Shown: positions 34,787 through 43,614 of the stretch, one piece after another
Layout of the letters: the number at the start of each line of letters is the position of its first letter
How positions within the stretch are numbered: position 1 is the stretch's first letter
Source of the DNA: Neptunicoccus cionae
Lineage (GTDB): Bacteria; Pseudomonadota; Alphaproteobacteria; Rhodobacterales; Rhodobacteraceae
Direction of reading: 5' to 3'
DNA: 64,000 bases
Assembly: GCF_014643735.1 (NCBI RefSeq)
Contig: NZ_BMKA01000004.1
Location: 124,001-188,000, forward strand
Notes under the pieces: generated by a model
Told to the model about the DNA's origin: nothing
Database searches by the model: none
The model's input: only the letters and a program-made list of their open reading frames with translations
Translations under genes and position numbers: made by a program

Positions 34787-35554
34787 ATGTCCGAACCATC
34801 TCTCGTCACGCGGGATCTGACCATTCGTTTTGGGGGTCATGTCGCCGTCAATCAGGTGTCCTGCGCCTTTCATCCCGGTGAACTGACGGTTATCGTCGGG
34901 CCGAACGGGGCGGGTAAGACCACCTATTTTAACCTGATCTCCGGCCAGTTGACCGCAACCTCGGGTCAGGTTTTGAAAGGTGGGCAAAATCTGGTTGGCC
35001 TGTCGCCCTCTGCCCGTGCGCGGCAGGGTGTTGGGCGCGCGTTCCAGCTGACCAATCTGTTTCCCCAACTTAGCGTGCTTGAGAACATCCGCCTTGCGGT
35101 GCAGGCGCGCTCTGGTCACGGCTGGCGGCTGTTGCGCCGTGCAGACAGCTTTACCGAACTCACCCGAAAGGCCGAACATTACCTGGAGGCGACACGCCTT
35201 TCAGGTGTCGCCCACACTACCGCAGCCGCACTGCCCCACGGCGACCAGCGCAAACTGGAGGTGGCGCTTTTGATGGCGATGGAGCCGGATATTTACATGT
35301 TTGACGAACCCACTGCGGGCATGTCGCTGGATCACGCGCCCGATGTGCTCGACCTGATATTCCAGATCAAGGCGGACCCTACAAAAACCGTGTTGCTGGT
35401 GGAACACAAGATGGATGTAGTGCGCAAACTGGCGGACCGGATCATTGTGTTACACAACGGCGAACTGTTGGCAGACGGCGCCCCCGAGGAAGTGATGTCG
35501 AGCCAGATTGTGCGGGACGTCTATCTTGGCACCGCAACGGAGGAAACCGCGTGA
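34787..35554 (+). CDS. ABC transporter ATP-binding protein, LivG-type, system A
   Basis: A 255-residue ATPase with Walker A GPNGAGKTT, the Q-loop region GVGRAFQLTNLFPQLSVLEN, a Walker B at MEPDIYMFDEPT and switch VLLVEHKMDVV. The usual LSGG signature is replaced by LPHGDQRKLEVALLMA, as in many LivG-type ATPases that have LSYGxQR. It overlaps livF by four bases. Confidence 0.92.
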   Translation: MSEPSLVTRDLTIRFGGHVAVNQVSCAFHPGELTVIVGPNGAGKTTYFNLISGQLTATSGQVLKGGQNLVGLSPSARARQGVGRAFQLTNLFPQLSVLENIRLAVQARSGHGWRLLRRADSFTELTRKAEHYLEATRLSGVAHTTAAALPHGDQRKLEVALLMAMEPDIYMFDEPTAGMSLDHAPDVLDLIFQIKADPTKTVLLVEHKMDVVRKLADRIIVLHNGELLADGAPEEVMSSQIVRDVYLGTATEETA

Positions 35555-36255
35555 CCCTTCTGAGCCTGAACAATATGAAAACCGACATCGGCCAATATGC
35601 CGTGCTGCATGGTGTGACGCTGGATATTCCTGAAGGCGGCGTGTTTGTGCTGCTGGGGCGTAACGGAGCGGGCAAGACGACGACCCTGCGATCCATCATG
35701 GGGCTGTGGACCCCTACCCCCGGTTCTGTCACCTTTCGCGGTGCGGATATTACCGGCCTTCACACGGCAGATATTGCCCGCAAAGGCATCGCTTACGTGC
35801 CGGAAAACATGGGCATCTTCGGCGGCCTGACAGTCGAGGAAAACCTGATCCTTGCCACCGACAAGGGGCGGTTCGACCAAGCCCGTCTGAAACGGATATA
35901 CGAGCTGTTTCCAGCACTAGAGCAGTTCTGGACCAAACAAGCGTGGAGCCTGTCTGGCGGGCAGAAACAAATGCTCGCCGTTGCCCGCGCCATAATCGAA
36001 CCCCGCGCGTTGATCCTGATTGACGAACCGACCAAGGGGCTTGCCCCGTCAATCGTCGCGGCGATGGCCGAAGCCTTTCGCGAGATTTCCCAAAACGCCA
36101 CGATCCTGCTGGTAGAGCAGAACTTTCACTTTGCCAAAAGCATCGGACGCGACATGGCGGTGATTGACGACGGACTGGTGGCCCATGCCGGAACAATGGC
36201 GGATTTTGCCGCTGACACTGAATTGCAAGAGCGGCTGCTAAGCCTGTCTGCTTAA
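35551..36255 (+). CDS. ABC transporter ATP-binding protein, LivF-type, system A
   Basis: A 234-residue ATPase with Walker A GRNGAGKTT, signature LSGGQKQML and Walker B ALILIDEPTKGLAPS. It pairs with the preceding LivG-type ATPase as the heterodimeric motor of the importer. GTG start within the ATPase overlap. Confidence 0.92.
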   Translation: MTLLSLNNMKTDIGQYAVLHGVTLDIPEGGVFVLLGRNGAGKTTTLRSIMGLWTPTPGSVTFRGADITGLHTADIARKGIAYVPENMGIFGGLTVEENLILATDKGRFDQARLKRIYELFPALEQFWTKQAWSLSGGQKQMLAVARAIIEPRALILIDEPTKGLAPSIVAAMAEAFREISQNATILLVEQNFHFAKSIGRDMAVIDDGLVAHAGTMADFAADTELQERLLSLSA

Positions 36256-36263
36256 GGAGTATC

Positions 36264-37256
36264 ATGGAAAACCTATCACAGATTTTAGGGCGGTTTGGCG
36301 GGGTTTACCTGCTGCCTGTCGGGCTTGCGCTGGGGGCGTTTGTACTGATTGGCGCACCCGCATCTTGGGCGACGCTGACGATTGCGGGGCTGTCGATGGG
36401 GATGATGGTCTTCCTGATGGCCTCCGGTCTAAGCCTGATTTTCGGGCTGATGGACGTGCTGAACTTCGGCCATTCCGCCTTTATCAGCTTTGGTGCATTC
36501 GTTGCCGCCACAGTGCTCTCCGCGCTGAGCGGTTGGGTCGGGGCCGACAGTGTGTTCCTGAATTCTATGGCGTTGGTGTTCGCCTTGCTTGCAGCGACTT
36601 CATTCGGCCTCGCGGCGGGGTGGTTTTTTGAAACCGTTATTATCCGTCCGGTTTATCACGACCATTTGCGCCAGATCCTGATCACAATGGGGGCGTTAAT
36701 CGTGTCCGAACAGATCATTCTGGCACTTTGGGGCGGCACCCCGATCACCGTGCTGCGCCCGCATTTTCTGGAAGGCGCGATCATCCTTGGCAACGTCAGT
36801 GTTGAAGTCTACCGCCTGTTCGCCTTTGCGCTGGGGCTGGTGGCCTTTATCGGTCTGTATCTGGTGCTCAACCGTTCGCGCATCGGATTGCTGGTGCGCG
36901 CAGGTGTTGAAAACCGCGAGATGGTTGAATCCCTTGGTTTTCGCATCGACCGCCTGTTCATCGGTGTCTTTATGGTCGGCTCGGCACTGGCCGCAGTGGG
37001 CGGGGCCATGTGGGCAGGATACGAAACCCTGATCACCCCTGCCCTTGGCGGCGAGATGATGATCGTTGTCTTTATTGTCGTTATCATCGGCGGGTTGGGT
37101 TCGATTGAGGGAACTTTGCTTGGCGCGATCATGGTGGGGCTAACAGCGAATTACGTCGGCTTTCTTGCGCCTAAACTGGCGTTGGCCTCAAACATGATCC
37201 TGATGACCATAATCCTTTTGTGGCGGCCGAACGGCCTGCGTCCGGCGGTGAAATAG
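36264..37256 (+). CDS. ABC transporter permease, LivH-type, system A
   Basis: A 330-residue membrane protein with the LivH features GLSLIFGLMDVLNFGHSAF near residue 53 and the late loop VVIIGGLGSIEGTLLGAIMVG. About eight to nine hydrophobic segments are seen. AAGGAGT lies before the ATG. The stop is directly followed by the livM start. Confidence 0.92.
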   Translation: MENLSQILGRFGGVYLLPVGLALGAFVLIGAPASWATLTIAGLSMGMMVFLMASGLSLIFGLMDVLNFGHSAFISFGAFVAATVLSALSGWVGADSVFLNSMALVFALLAATSFGLAAGWFFETVIIRPVYHDHLRQILITMGALIVSEQIILALWGGTPITVLRPHFLEGAIILGNVSVEVYRLFAFALGLVAFIGLYLVLNRSRIGLLVRAGVENREMVESLGFRIDRLFIGVFMVGSALAAVGGAMWAGYETLITPALGGEMMIVVFIVVIIGGLGSIEGTLLGAIMVGLTANYVGFLAPKLALASNMILMTIILLWRPNGLRPAVK

Positions 37257-38339
37257 ATGTCCGCTCCTGTCTCCAATCCCAATGTCGGCGAGATTGCCGT
37301 CAAGTCCACCGTGTTGCTGATCGCCGCCCTGCTGTGTTTCGCGCCGTTCCTGTTTCAGGACGTGCGGGCATTGGAAGTCGCCGCACGGATCTGTGTCTTT
37401 ATCGTGCTGGTGGCGAGCTATGATCTGTTGATCGGCTACACCGGAATTGTCAGTTTCGCCCACACCATGTTCTTTGGCTTTGGCGCTTACGGTGCGGCGA
37501 TCCTGTTGCGCCAGATGGGGCCGGGGTGGGATGCTGTGATCCTTGGCGGGCTGGCTGGTGTGCTGGTCTCGCTGGTTGTGGCAACCGCGATCGGCCTTCT
37601 CAGCCTGCGGGTCAAAGCGATCTTCTTTGCGATGATCACGCTGGCAGCAGCCTCTGTCGCGCTGGTTCTGGCCTCGCAACTGTCCCATTTCACGGGCGGT
37701 GAGGATGGGATCACCTATCGCGCGCCGGATTTGTTCAAACCTGCCTTTAAACTGATGACAGGTGACGACGGCAAAGTGATGCGGATTTTCGGGGTGAAAC
37801 TGAACGGCAAGCTCGCTGCCTATTACTTTGTATTTGTAACCTGCCTGATACTGTTCTTTGTCATGCTGCGGGTGGTCGGTTCACCGCTTGGCACTGTGCT
37901 GAAAGCGATCCGTGAAAACGAGGCCCGTGCCGAGGCGATCGGCTACCGCGTTGTCGCCTACCGCACCTTTGTGTTCTGCCTCTCCGCCGCCATTGCCAGC
38001 CTTGCCGGAACGGTTTACGCGGTCTGGTTGAAATACACCGGACCTGACACCGCGCTGTCCTTTGCCATTATGATCGACATCCTTTTGATGGTTGTGATTG
38101 GCGGCATGGGCACCATGTGGGGTGCGGTTATCGGGGCGGTCCTGATGGTGATTGCGCAGTACTACCTGCGGGACCTGATGGGCGTCGCCGCAGATGCCAC
38201 TGCTAATATCCCGCTGCTGCCAGAGTTGCTGAACCCGGATCGCTGGCTGTTCTGGCTGGGCATCATCTTCATCCTGCTGGTCTATTTCTTTCCCAAAGGG
38301 ATCGTCGGGACCATCACGCAAAAAGGGGTGCGCGGATGA
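37257..38339 (+). CDS. ABC transporter permease, LivM-type, system A
   Basis: A 360-residue membrane protein with LivM features LIGYTGIVSFAHTMFFGFGAYG and VVIGGMGTMWGAVIGAVL. It abuts livH with no gap and overlaps the alpha/beta hydrolase gene by four bases. With livH it forms the translocation pore. Confidence 0.92.
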   Translation: MSAPVSNPNVGEIAVKSTVLLIAALLCFAPFLFQDVRALEVAARICVFIVLVASYDLLIGYTGIVSFAHTMFFGFGAYGAAILLRQMGPGWDAVILGGLAGVLVSLVVATAIGLLSLRVKAIFFAMITLAAASVALVLASQLSHFTGGEDGITYRAPDLFKPAFKLMTGDDGKVMRIFGVKLNGKLAAYYFVFVTCLILFFVMLRVVGSPLGTVLKAIRENEARAEAIGYRVVAYRTFVFCLSAAIASLAGTVYAVWLKYTGPDTALSFAIMIDILLMVVIGGMGTMWGAVIGAVLMVIAQYYLRDLMGVAADATANIPLLPELLNPDRWLFWLGIIFILLVYFFPKGIVGTITQKGVRG

Positions 38340-39178
38340 CCACCCCCCGTTTTGCGATTGTTCCGGTGATGGACCACGAAATCCACGTCACCGAATGGGG
38401 CGATCCGTCCAATCCACCACTGATCCTGTCCCACGCAATGGCGCGCACTGGGCGGGACTTTGACGAAATGGCCTGCGCTCTGTCTGACAGTTATTATGTG
38501 CTGTGCCCTGACATGATCGGGCGGGGGCTGTCCAGTTGGTCTGCCAACCCCGAAGCAGAATATTCTATCGAATATTATGCTGGTATCAGCGCGGACCTGT
38601 TGGACGTTTACGGTTTGGAAAACGTGTCATGGCTTGGCACGTCGATGGGTGGTTTGATCGGGATGCGGCTTGCGTCGGGACGGGATGCGGACCGGATCAA
38701 ACAACTGTTGATCAATGACATCGGACCCGAAGTGCCAAAAGCCTCGATAGAGCGTATCCTGTCCTACGTGGGCGATCTGCCCCGCTTCGCCGGGTACAGC
38801 GCGGGCGAAAAATGGTTGCGCGGGGCCTATCATCCTTTCGGTCCCGCGAGTGATGAATTCTGGCACCGCATGGCGCGCACGTCCCTGCGCCGCACCGCAA
38901 CCGGAGATCTGACGCTCCATTATGATCCGGCGATCACCATCCAGTTTTCCGCCTCTGCGGACGAATTGCACAGCTGGCACCGATGGGAACAGATCACCGC
39001 ACCGACCCACGTTATACGCGGGGCTTCATCCGATATGCTGACCGCAGAGATTGCCGCGCAAATGTGCGATAGCGGACCCAAACCGCAACTGACGGAATTT
39101 GTTGGCTGTGGTCATGCGCCAAGCCTGTCGCGCAACAAAGACATCCAGATCATCCGCGAAATTCTGTCAGCCCCCTAA
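38336..39178 (+). CDS. alpha/beta hydrolase
   Basis: A 280-residue alpha/beta fold hydrolase. The nucleophile elbow is LGTSMGG (Ser103), and the catalytic histidine is in VGCGHAPSL. The oxyanion region LSHAMARTGRDFDEMA precedes. No signal peptide. It is translationally coupled to livM, so the imported compound may be an ester or lactone hydrolysed by this enzyme. Exact substrate unknown. Confidence 0.88.
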   Translation: MTTPRFAIVPVMDHEIHVTEWGDPSNPPLILSHAMARTGRDFDEMACALSDSYYVLCPDMIGRGLSSWSANPEAEYSIEYYAGISADLLDVYGLENVSWLGTSMGGLIGMRLASGRDADRIKQLLINDIGPEVPKASIERILSYVGDLPRFAGYSAGEKWLRGAYHPFGPASDEFWHRMARTSLRRTATGDLTLHYDPAITIQFSASADELHSWHRWEQITAPTHVIRGASSDMLTAEIAAQMCDSGPKPQLTEFVGCGHAPSLSRNKDIQIIREILSAP

Positions 39179-39191
39179 CCCGCGGAGGGCG

Positions 39192-40112
39192 TTAAATGTG
39201 GGGGATGATGAAATCTGGCACTATGCCGGAACGCGCGATCAATGCCTGCGGATCGGCACCGGAATGTGCGCCAAAGCCCGTCACCAAAGCGGTAGACACG
39301 CCAATCAAACCACCGCCAAGAATATCCGTATGAAGCGTGTCCCCAACCATTAAAATACGCGCCGCCTCGGGTGCCTTTGATTGGCGGGCAAGCGCCCGCT
39401 CAAAAACGCTGCCAAAAGGCTTCCCCAGAAACACAGGTTCGCCCCCTGTTGCGTCTGCCAGCGCGTGGGCGAAAAATCCCGGCTCGCGGGACAGACCGTC
39501 CTCGCGCGGGGCAACAATATCCGGATTGCCCACAATCACAGGCCGTTGGTTCCGCGCGATTGAGCCTTCCAGCAAGGACTGGCGGTGATCCGTCCAACCG
39601 TCTGAACCCACCAGCAGAAAGCCGTCAACCTGATCGTAAAGTACCGGATCATCGGCCAGAAAACTGATCCGGTGGGTTTCAAATTCCGCAGTCCCATATG
39701 CCGGGTTAAGCATCACACCCCAATGACGAGGGGCGCAATCTGACAGATGATGCAACAAGGCTTCGCGACTTGTGACGACCTCTGGTTCGGTGAAATCGAA
39801 CCCCAGACGGGCATAGCGCTCCATCATCGTGGCTTTGGGATAGCCAGCAGAGTTTGAGACCACCATCACGGATTTACCCGCCGCCCTTAGGGACGCGATC
39901 CGCTCTGGCGCACCCGCAATTGCGGTTTCGCCGATGTTCAAAACACCGTAGGCATCGAACAGGATCAGATCATAGGGTTCTGCCACCTGCTCCAGCGAGT
40001 CCGCCGTTTTGGGTACACAAGAAAAAGCAACCTGTGGCAAACGCGGGCGCACTTTTTCGTAGGCCTCAAACACCCACTGCGCCCGCGCCTGTGCGTTCGG
40101 GTGGTCGATCAC
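39192..40112 (-). CDS. HAD superfamily class IIA hydrolase (TIGR01459-like)
   Basis: A 306-residue HAD-IIA protein. Motif I is LILFDAYGVLN with nucleophile Asp53; the second aspartate of DxD, normally the general acid, is Tyr55, as in a subgroup that has DxWGV. Motif II is VVSNSAG, the lysine lies in LGKPFGSVFE and motif IV is MVGDTLHTDILGG. The substrate is unknown. The GTG start overlaps the Rnk-like gene stop, so both are one operon. Confidence 0.88.
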   Translation of the reverse strand: MIDHPNAQARAQWVFEAYEKVRPRLPQVAFSCVPKTADSLEQVAEPYDLILFDAYGVLNIGETAIAGAPERIASLRAAGKSVMVVSNSAGYPKATMMERYARLGFDFTEPEVVTSREALLHHLSDCAPRHWGVMLNPAYGTAEFETHRISFLADDPVLYDQVDGFLLVGSDGWTDHRQSLLEGSIARNQRPVIVGNPDIVAPREDGLSREPGFFAHALADATGGEPVFLGKPFGSVFERALARQSKAPEAARILMVGDTLHTDILGGGLIGVSTALVTGFGAHSGADPQALIARSGIVPDFIIPHI

Positions 40113-40543
40113 GGATTTTCCGCGCTTTGGGCAACCTCGATCACGGTCAGGGTTTTACGCTCGTCATCTCTCGTGTCCCAAAAGAAACTGGCCCCTTCTG
40201 CAAGCCCCAAAAGCGCAACGCCGATTGGCGTCATTACGGAAATCCGCTGCCGATCAATATCCGCATCCTCAGGATAGACGAGCGTGACTGATTTCACCTG
40301 CCCTGTCGTTTCATCGCGGTATGTCACCTTGCGCCCGATGGACACCACATTGGCCGGCATCTTGGCCGGTTTCACGATCCGCGCGCGCCCCAACTCTCCG
40401 AGCAGGCGATCCGCAAGATCGGGATTGCGATCCAGCGCCCCCTCTGCCAGCGCTTCGATATGGCCAAGCTCGTCAGCGTTGATAACAATTTTCGGCGCGC
40501 GGGGCGTGCGTGTCTTGCGGCTCGGCGCAGATGATAGGGTCAT
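40109..40543 (-). CDS. rnk: Rnk / GreA-GreB C-terminal domain protein
   Basis: A 144-residue protein with a basic N-terminus and the GreA/B C-terminal FKBP-like fold (IGRKVTYRDETTGQVKSVTLVYPEDADI, then VMTPIGVALLGLAEGASFFW). Rnk proteins bind RNA polymerase near the secondary channel but lack the acidic coiled-coil tip. AAGGAGAT precedes the ATG. The HAD gene follows with overlap. Confidence 0.85.
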   Translation of the reverse strand: MTLSSAPSRKTRTPRAPKIVINADELGHIEALAEGALDRNPDLADRLLGELGRARIVKPAKMPANVVSIGRKVTYRDETTGQVKSVTLVYPEDADIDRQRISVMTPIGVALLGLAEGASFFWDTRDDERKTLTVIEVAQSAENP

Positions 40544-40642
40544 CAGAAGATCTCCTTGATCTTAAATTTAGTTTTAGTCGACAAAAACCGGCGCAGCGCA
40601 GGCCACACCGGAACATGGTTTTTTACAGAATAAAGAGGAGTG

Positions 40643-41107
40643 TCAGGCAGCAGGGCTGACGTGTGACACACATAAGGTTGCAGTTGTGCCATCTTCGCAC
40701 AGCAAGGGCGCTTCTTCGCCAGCCCGCATCCCGATCAGCGTCGCTCCAAGCACAGAGGACACCGGAATAACGCCGCCCCCGACACCGGGTCTGGCACGAT
40801 GCACAAGCAGGCCGGACCGCTCTGGACCGCCATCAATCGTGTAGCTTACAACACTGCCGCCCGTGACCGCGTCACAGACTTGCACAGTGTCCAACACGCG
40901 CGCCCCGAAAATCTTGCGCTTCAAAAGAGCTGTGATCAACGGGGTGGACGGACGGCGTCCGGTTTCACACTGTCGCAGATGGCGCTGAAGTTGCTGATGC
41001 TCCTGATCGCTGATTGCGCCGGAAAACGGGGGCACTTTGGCGGGCAGTTGGGTTGTTTTGCCATGCGTATCAACGCTGGTTTCAAGGGGACGACGGATAT
41101 TGCTCAT
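40643..41107 (-). CDS. GreA/GreB-like C-terminal domain protein
   Basis: A 154-residue protein. Its C-terminal half (VLDTVQVCDAVTGGSVVSYTIDGGPE, then VIPVSSVLGATLIGMRAGEE) fits the GreA/B-like domain of the neighbouring Rnk-like protein but is more diverged. The N-terminal half resembles the Rnk helical region only weakly. GGAGTAAAC precedes the ATG. Probably an RNA-polymerase-associated protein; function unknown. Confidence 0.7.
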   Translation of the reverse strand: MSNIRRPLETSVDTHGKTTQLPAKVPPFSGAISDQEHQQLQRHLRQCETGRRPSTPLITALLKRKIFGARVLDTVQVCDAVTGGSVVSYTIDGGPERSGLLVHRARPGVGGGVIPVSSVLGATLIGMRAGEEAPLLCEDGTTATLCVSHVSPAA

Positions 41108-41461
41108 GTTTACTCCTCGGACGCCTTGCGCCCTGTTTCACAACTGGCTGTTTGAAAACACCCCAGGAAGCCTTGCAAGCGCACATGCGCTTTCACCGCC
41201 CGGGGTTAAGAGCGGTTGAGTAAAGGAAATCGTGAGAGTTCAGCTTTGTTCAACATACCAAAAAGCTAGGCACTCGGGTTCGGATAGTCAATCACCCGAT
41301 ACCGTTCCCAAGCAAAACAGGCGGGAATATACCCAGAGCACGGCGCCCCGTGCCAGCAAGGATCAAAAATTGCTTTGTAGCAAACAGTTCTTATATAACA
41401 GATTGAAACAGCAAAATAACCCGCTCCAGCTTTGGGCCGCGGGAGAACTGACTTGGGGCAG
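41108..41461. other. 354-base divergent intergenic region
   Basis: No convincing gene is seen between the GreA-like gene and the EEP-family gene. It holds a near-perfect palindrome AAGCGCA-ca-TGCGCTT at 41177-41192 and a small GC hairpin GCACGG-cgcc-CCGTGC at 41338-41353, followed by AT-rich sequence near 41385-41420 that could contain the promoter of the EEP/cardiolipin synthase pair. I do not recognise any RNA gene. Confidence 0.4.
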
Positions 41462-42187
41462 ATGGTCCAGCCGATGAACAACCGTACACAATTGCGTGTG
41501 GCCAGCTATAACATCCGCAAGGCTGTCGGACTGGATTGGCGGCGTGATGCAGAGCGTATCGTGCGGGTCTTGCACGAAATCGACGCCGATGTGGTGGTGT
41601 TGCAGGAGTCTGACAAACGTGTCGGACAGCGTTCCGGCGTTTTGCCTGCGGCGCAACTTCAAAACGATCTCGGGTATGTCATGGCCGATCTTTCGATCCG
41701 ACCGCGCAGCCACGGCTGGCACGGCAACGCTATTTTCTACCGTCAGAACGCGCTTGATCTGAAACAGGCCAACCGCATTCATTTACCTACATTAGAACCG
41801 CGCGGCGCCGTAGCAGCACGTTTCGCACAGCCTGGTGTAGAAGTTATCGGCGTCCATCTGGGGCTGACCCGCCGCATACGCGCGCGACAGCTTTCGGCCT
41901 TGCGGGCCTATATGGAACGGGCCGACCATCCTGTGCTTATGGCGGGAGATTTTAACATCTGGGCGCGGGGCGGTCCGGCGGGTGATCTTTTAGGTCAGGA
42001 AACCGAAATGGTCCTTCCGGGCAACAGTTTTCACGCGGCCCGCCCCACCGCTCCACTCGACCGGTTTGTGCTGCGCGGTAATATCCGGCAGGTGTCGAGC
42101 CATGTGCATCATTCCGCACTGGCGGCGAAAGCCTCTGACCACTTGCCTGTGGTAATTGACGCCGAGGTATCACACGCGTGCACATAA
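41462..42187 (+). CDS. endonuclease/exonuclease/phosphatase family protein
   Basis: A 241-residue EEP-fold hydrolase with RVASYNIRKAVGLD, the metal glutamate in VVLQESDKR, GDFNIW and the C-terminal SDHLPVV. It cleaves phosphodiester bonds in nucleic acids or lipids. The ATG at 41462 is preferred because GGGG lies before it; another ATG is 12 bases further. It overlaps the cardiolipin synthase gene by ten bases, and the pairing of these two genes suggests a lipid-linked role. Confidence 0.88.
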   Translation: MVQPMNNRTQLRVASYNIRKAVGLDWRRDAERIVRVLHEIDADVVVLQESDKRVGQRSGVLPAAQLQNDLGYVMADLSIRPRSHGWHGNAIFYRQNALDLKQANRIHLPTLEPRGAVAARFAQPGVEVIGVHLGLTRRIRARQLSALRAYMERADHPVLMAGDFNIWARGGPAGDLLGQETEMVLPGNSFHAARPTAPLDRFVLRGNIRQVSSHVHHSALAAKASDHLPVVIDAEVSHACT

Positions 42188-43614
42188 ATATCCTCCTTGG
42201 CCTACACGGAATAATCGTATTAATCTTTACGCTTCGTATTCTTTTGCGGGACGACCTGTCCCCCCCTGCCCGATTGGCGTGGTTTGTGGTGCTTAATGTG
42301 GTGCCTTTCGCAGGCAGTGCTGTTTATTTTCTGTTCGGGGAAATCGACCTTGGTAAAAAGGCCAAGCAAGCACGCCAGTTGGTGTCGCGCAACATTTACG
42401 ACCATGCCGGTGATCTGAAAGGTCGCGAGGAAGACGTGAACACCGACATCGCGCGCCAATACCGGTCCGTGTTCCGGTACGGCGCTTCGATCAACGGGTT
42501 TTATCCGGTGAACGGCAACCACGCAGCCCTTATGGCGGACGGGGCGGAAACGCTCCAACGGATGGTCGCGGACATCGACGGGGCGCAGCACCATGTACAT
42601 ATGCTTTGCTATATCTGGCTGGAAGACCACACCGGCACCGATCTGGCAGAGGCACTGATCCGCGCCACGAAACGGGGCGTAACCTGTCGCGCGGTGGCAG
42701 ATGGGCTTGGGTCGCGCAAGTTGATCAAATCAACACTTTGGCGGCGGATGAAGGAGGCAGGGGTAGAACTGGCGGTGGCGCTGCCGCTTGACCGGCCTTT
42801 CCACACCATTCTGACCAGCCGTCTTGATCTGCGAAACCACCGCAAGATTACCGTGATTGATGGGCAGATCACCTATTGCGGCAGCCGCAACTACGCCGAT
42901 CCGGAGTTTTTGGTCAAAGCCAGATATGCCCCTTGGGTCGATATTATGGTGCGATTTGAAGGTCCGATCGTGGCGCAAAACCAGCTGTTGTTTGTCAGTG
43001 ACTGGGCGCAGGCGACGGGCGAAACACTTGACGATCTCGTACAGCCGGTGACACCTTTTAAGGACGGGTTCCCTGCACAGGCACTAGGCTTTGGACCGGT
43101 AGAGCGGCGCGGCGCCACACCGCAATTATTCTCAACCGCCATTGCCTGCGCACACGAGCAGATCATCCTTTCAACGCCCTATTTCGTACCGGATGGCACC
43201 GTTCTGGATGCGCTGTGCACCGCAGCGCTGCGCGGCGTTCGGGTAACGCTGGTGTTCCCCAAACGCAACGACAGCAAGATCGTGGCAGCCGCCAGCAAGA
43301 GCTATTACCTGAAGCTGCTCGAAGCAGGGTGTGAGATTTTCGAATACAAGGGCGGTCTGCTTCATGCAAAAACCCTGACTGTAGACGGCAGACTGGGGCT
43401 GGTCGGCTCTTCCAACCTCGACATTCGCAGCTTCGATTTGAACTTTGAAAACAACATCCTGTTTCAGGACGAAACCCTTGCGGGCGAAATTTTTGAGCGC
43501 CAGCAGGTTTATATCTCCGGCGCCGATCCTGTGACGTTAATTCACGTGTCAAACTGGCCTTATCATCGCCGGATCTGGAACAATATCATCGCCACCATTG
43601 GGCCGATCCTTTAA
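42178..43614 (+). CDS. cls: cardiolipin synthase (phospholipase D family)
   Basis: A 478-residue membrane-anchored protein with two N-terminal hydrophobic helices (about residues 1-20 and 32-52) and two HKD motifs, HRKITVIDGQITYCGSRNY and HAKTLTVDGRLGLVGSSN. It condenses two phosphatidylglycerols, or PG and another lipid, into cardiolipin. The start is GTG at 42178. It converges with the AraC-type regulator with a four-base stop overlap. Confidence 0.9.
   Translation: MHINILLGLHGIIVLIFTLRILLRDDLSPPARLAWFVVLNVVPFAGSAVYFLFGEIDLGKKAKQARQLVSRNIYDHAGDLKGREEDVNTDIARQYRSVFRYGASINGFYPVNGNHAALMADGAETLQRMVADIDGAQHHVHMLCYIWLEDHTGTDLAEALIRATKRGVTCRAVADGLGSRKLIKSTLWRRMKEAGVELAVALPLDRPFHTILTSRLDLRNHRKITVIDGQITYCGSRNYADPEFLVKARYAPWVDIMVRFEGPIVAQNQLLFVSDWAQATGETLDDLVQPVTPFKDGFPAQALGFGPVERRGATPQLFSTAIACAHEQIILSTPYFVPDGTVLDALCTAALRGVRVTLVFPKRNDSKIVAAASKSYYLKLLEAGCEIFEYKGGLLHAKTLTVDGRLGLVGSSNLDIRSFDLNFENNILFQDETLAGEIFERQQVYISGADPVTLIHVSNWPYHRRIWNNIIATIGPIL

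Noticed and set aside
33513-34799. Open frame of 428 codons on the minus strand
   Set aside because: Exactly mirrors the Liv-type binding-protein gene; His/Cys/Phe-rich shadow with no domain.
41338-41353. GC hairpin as a small RNA or terminator
   Set aside because: Only six pairs, no T-run and no neighbouring gene end.
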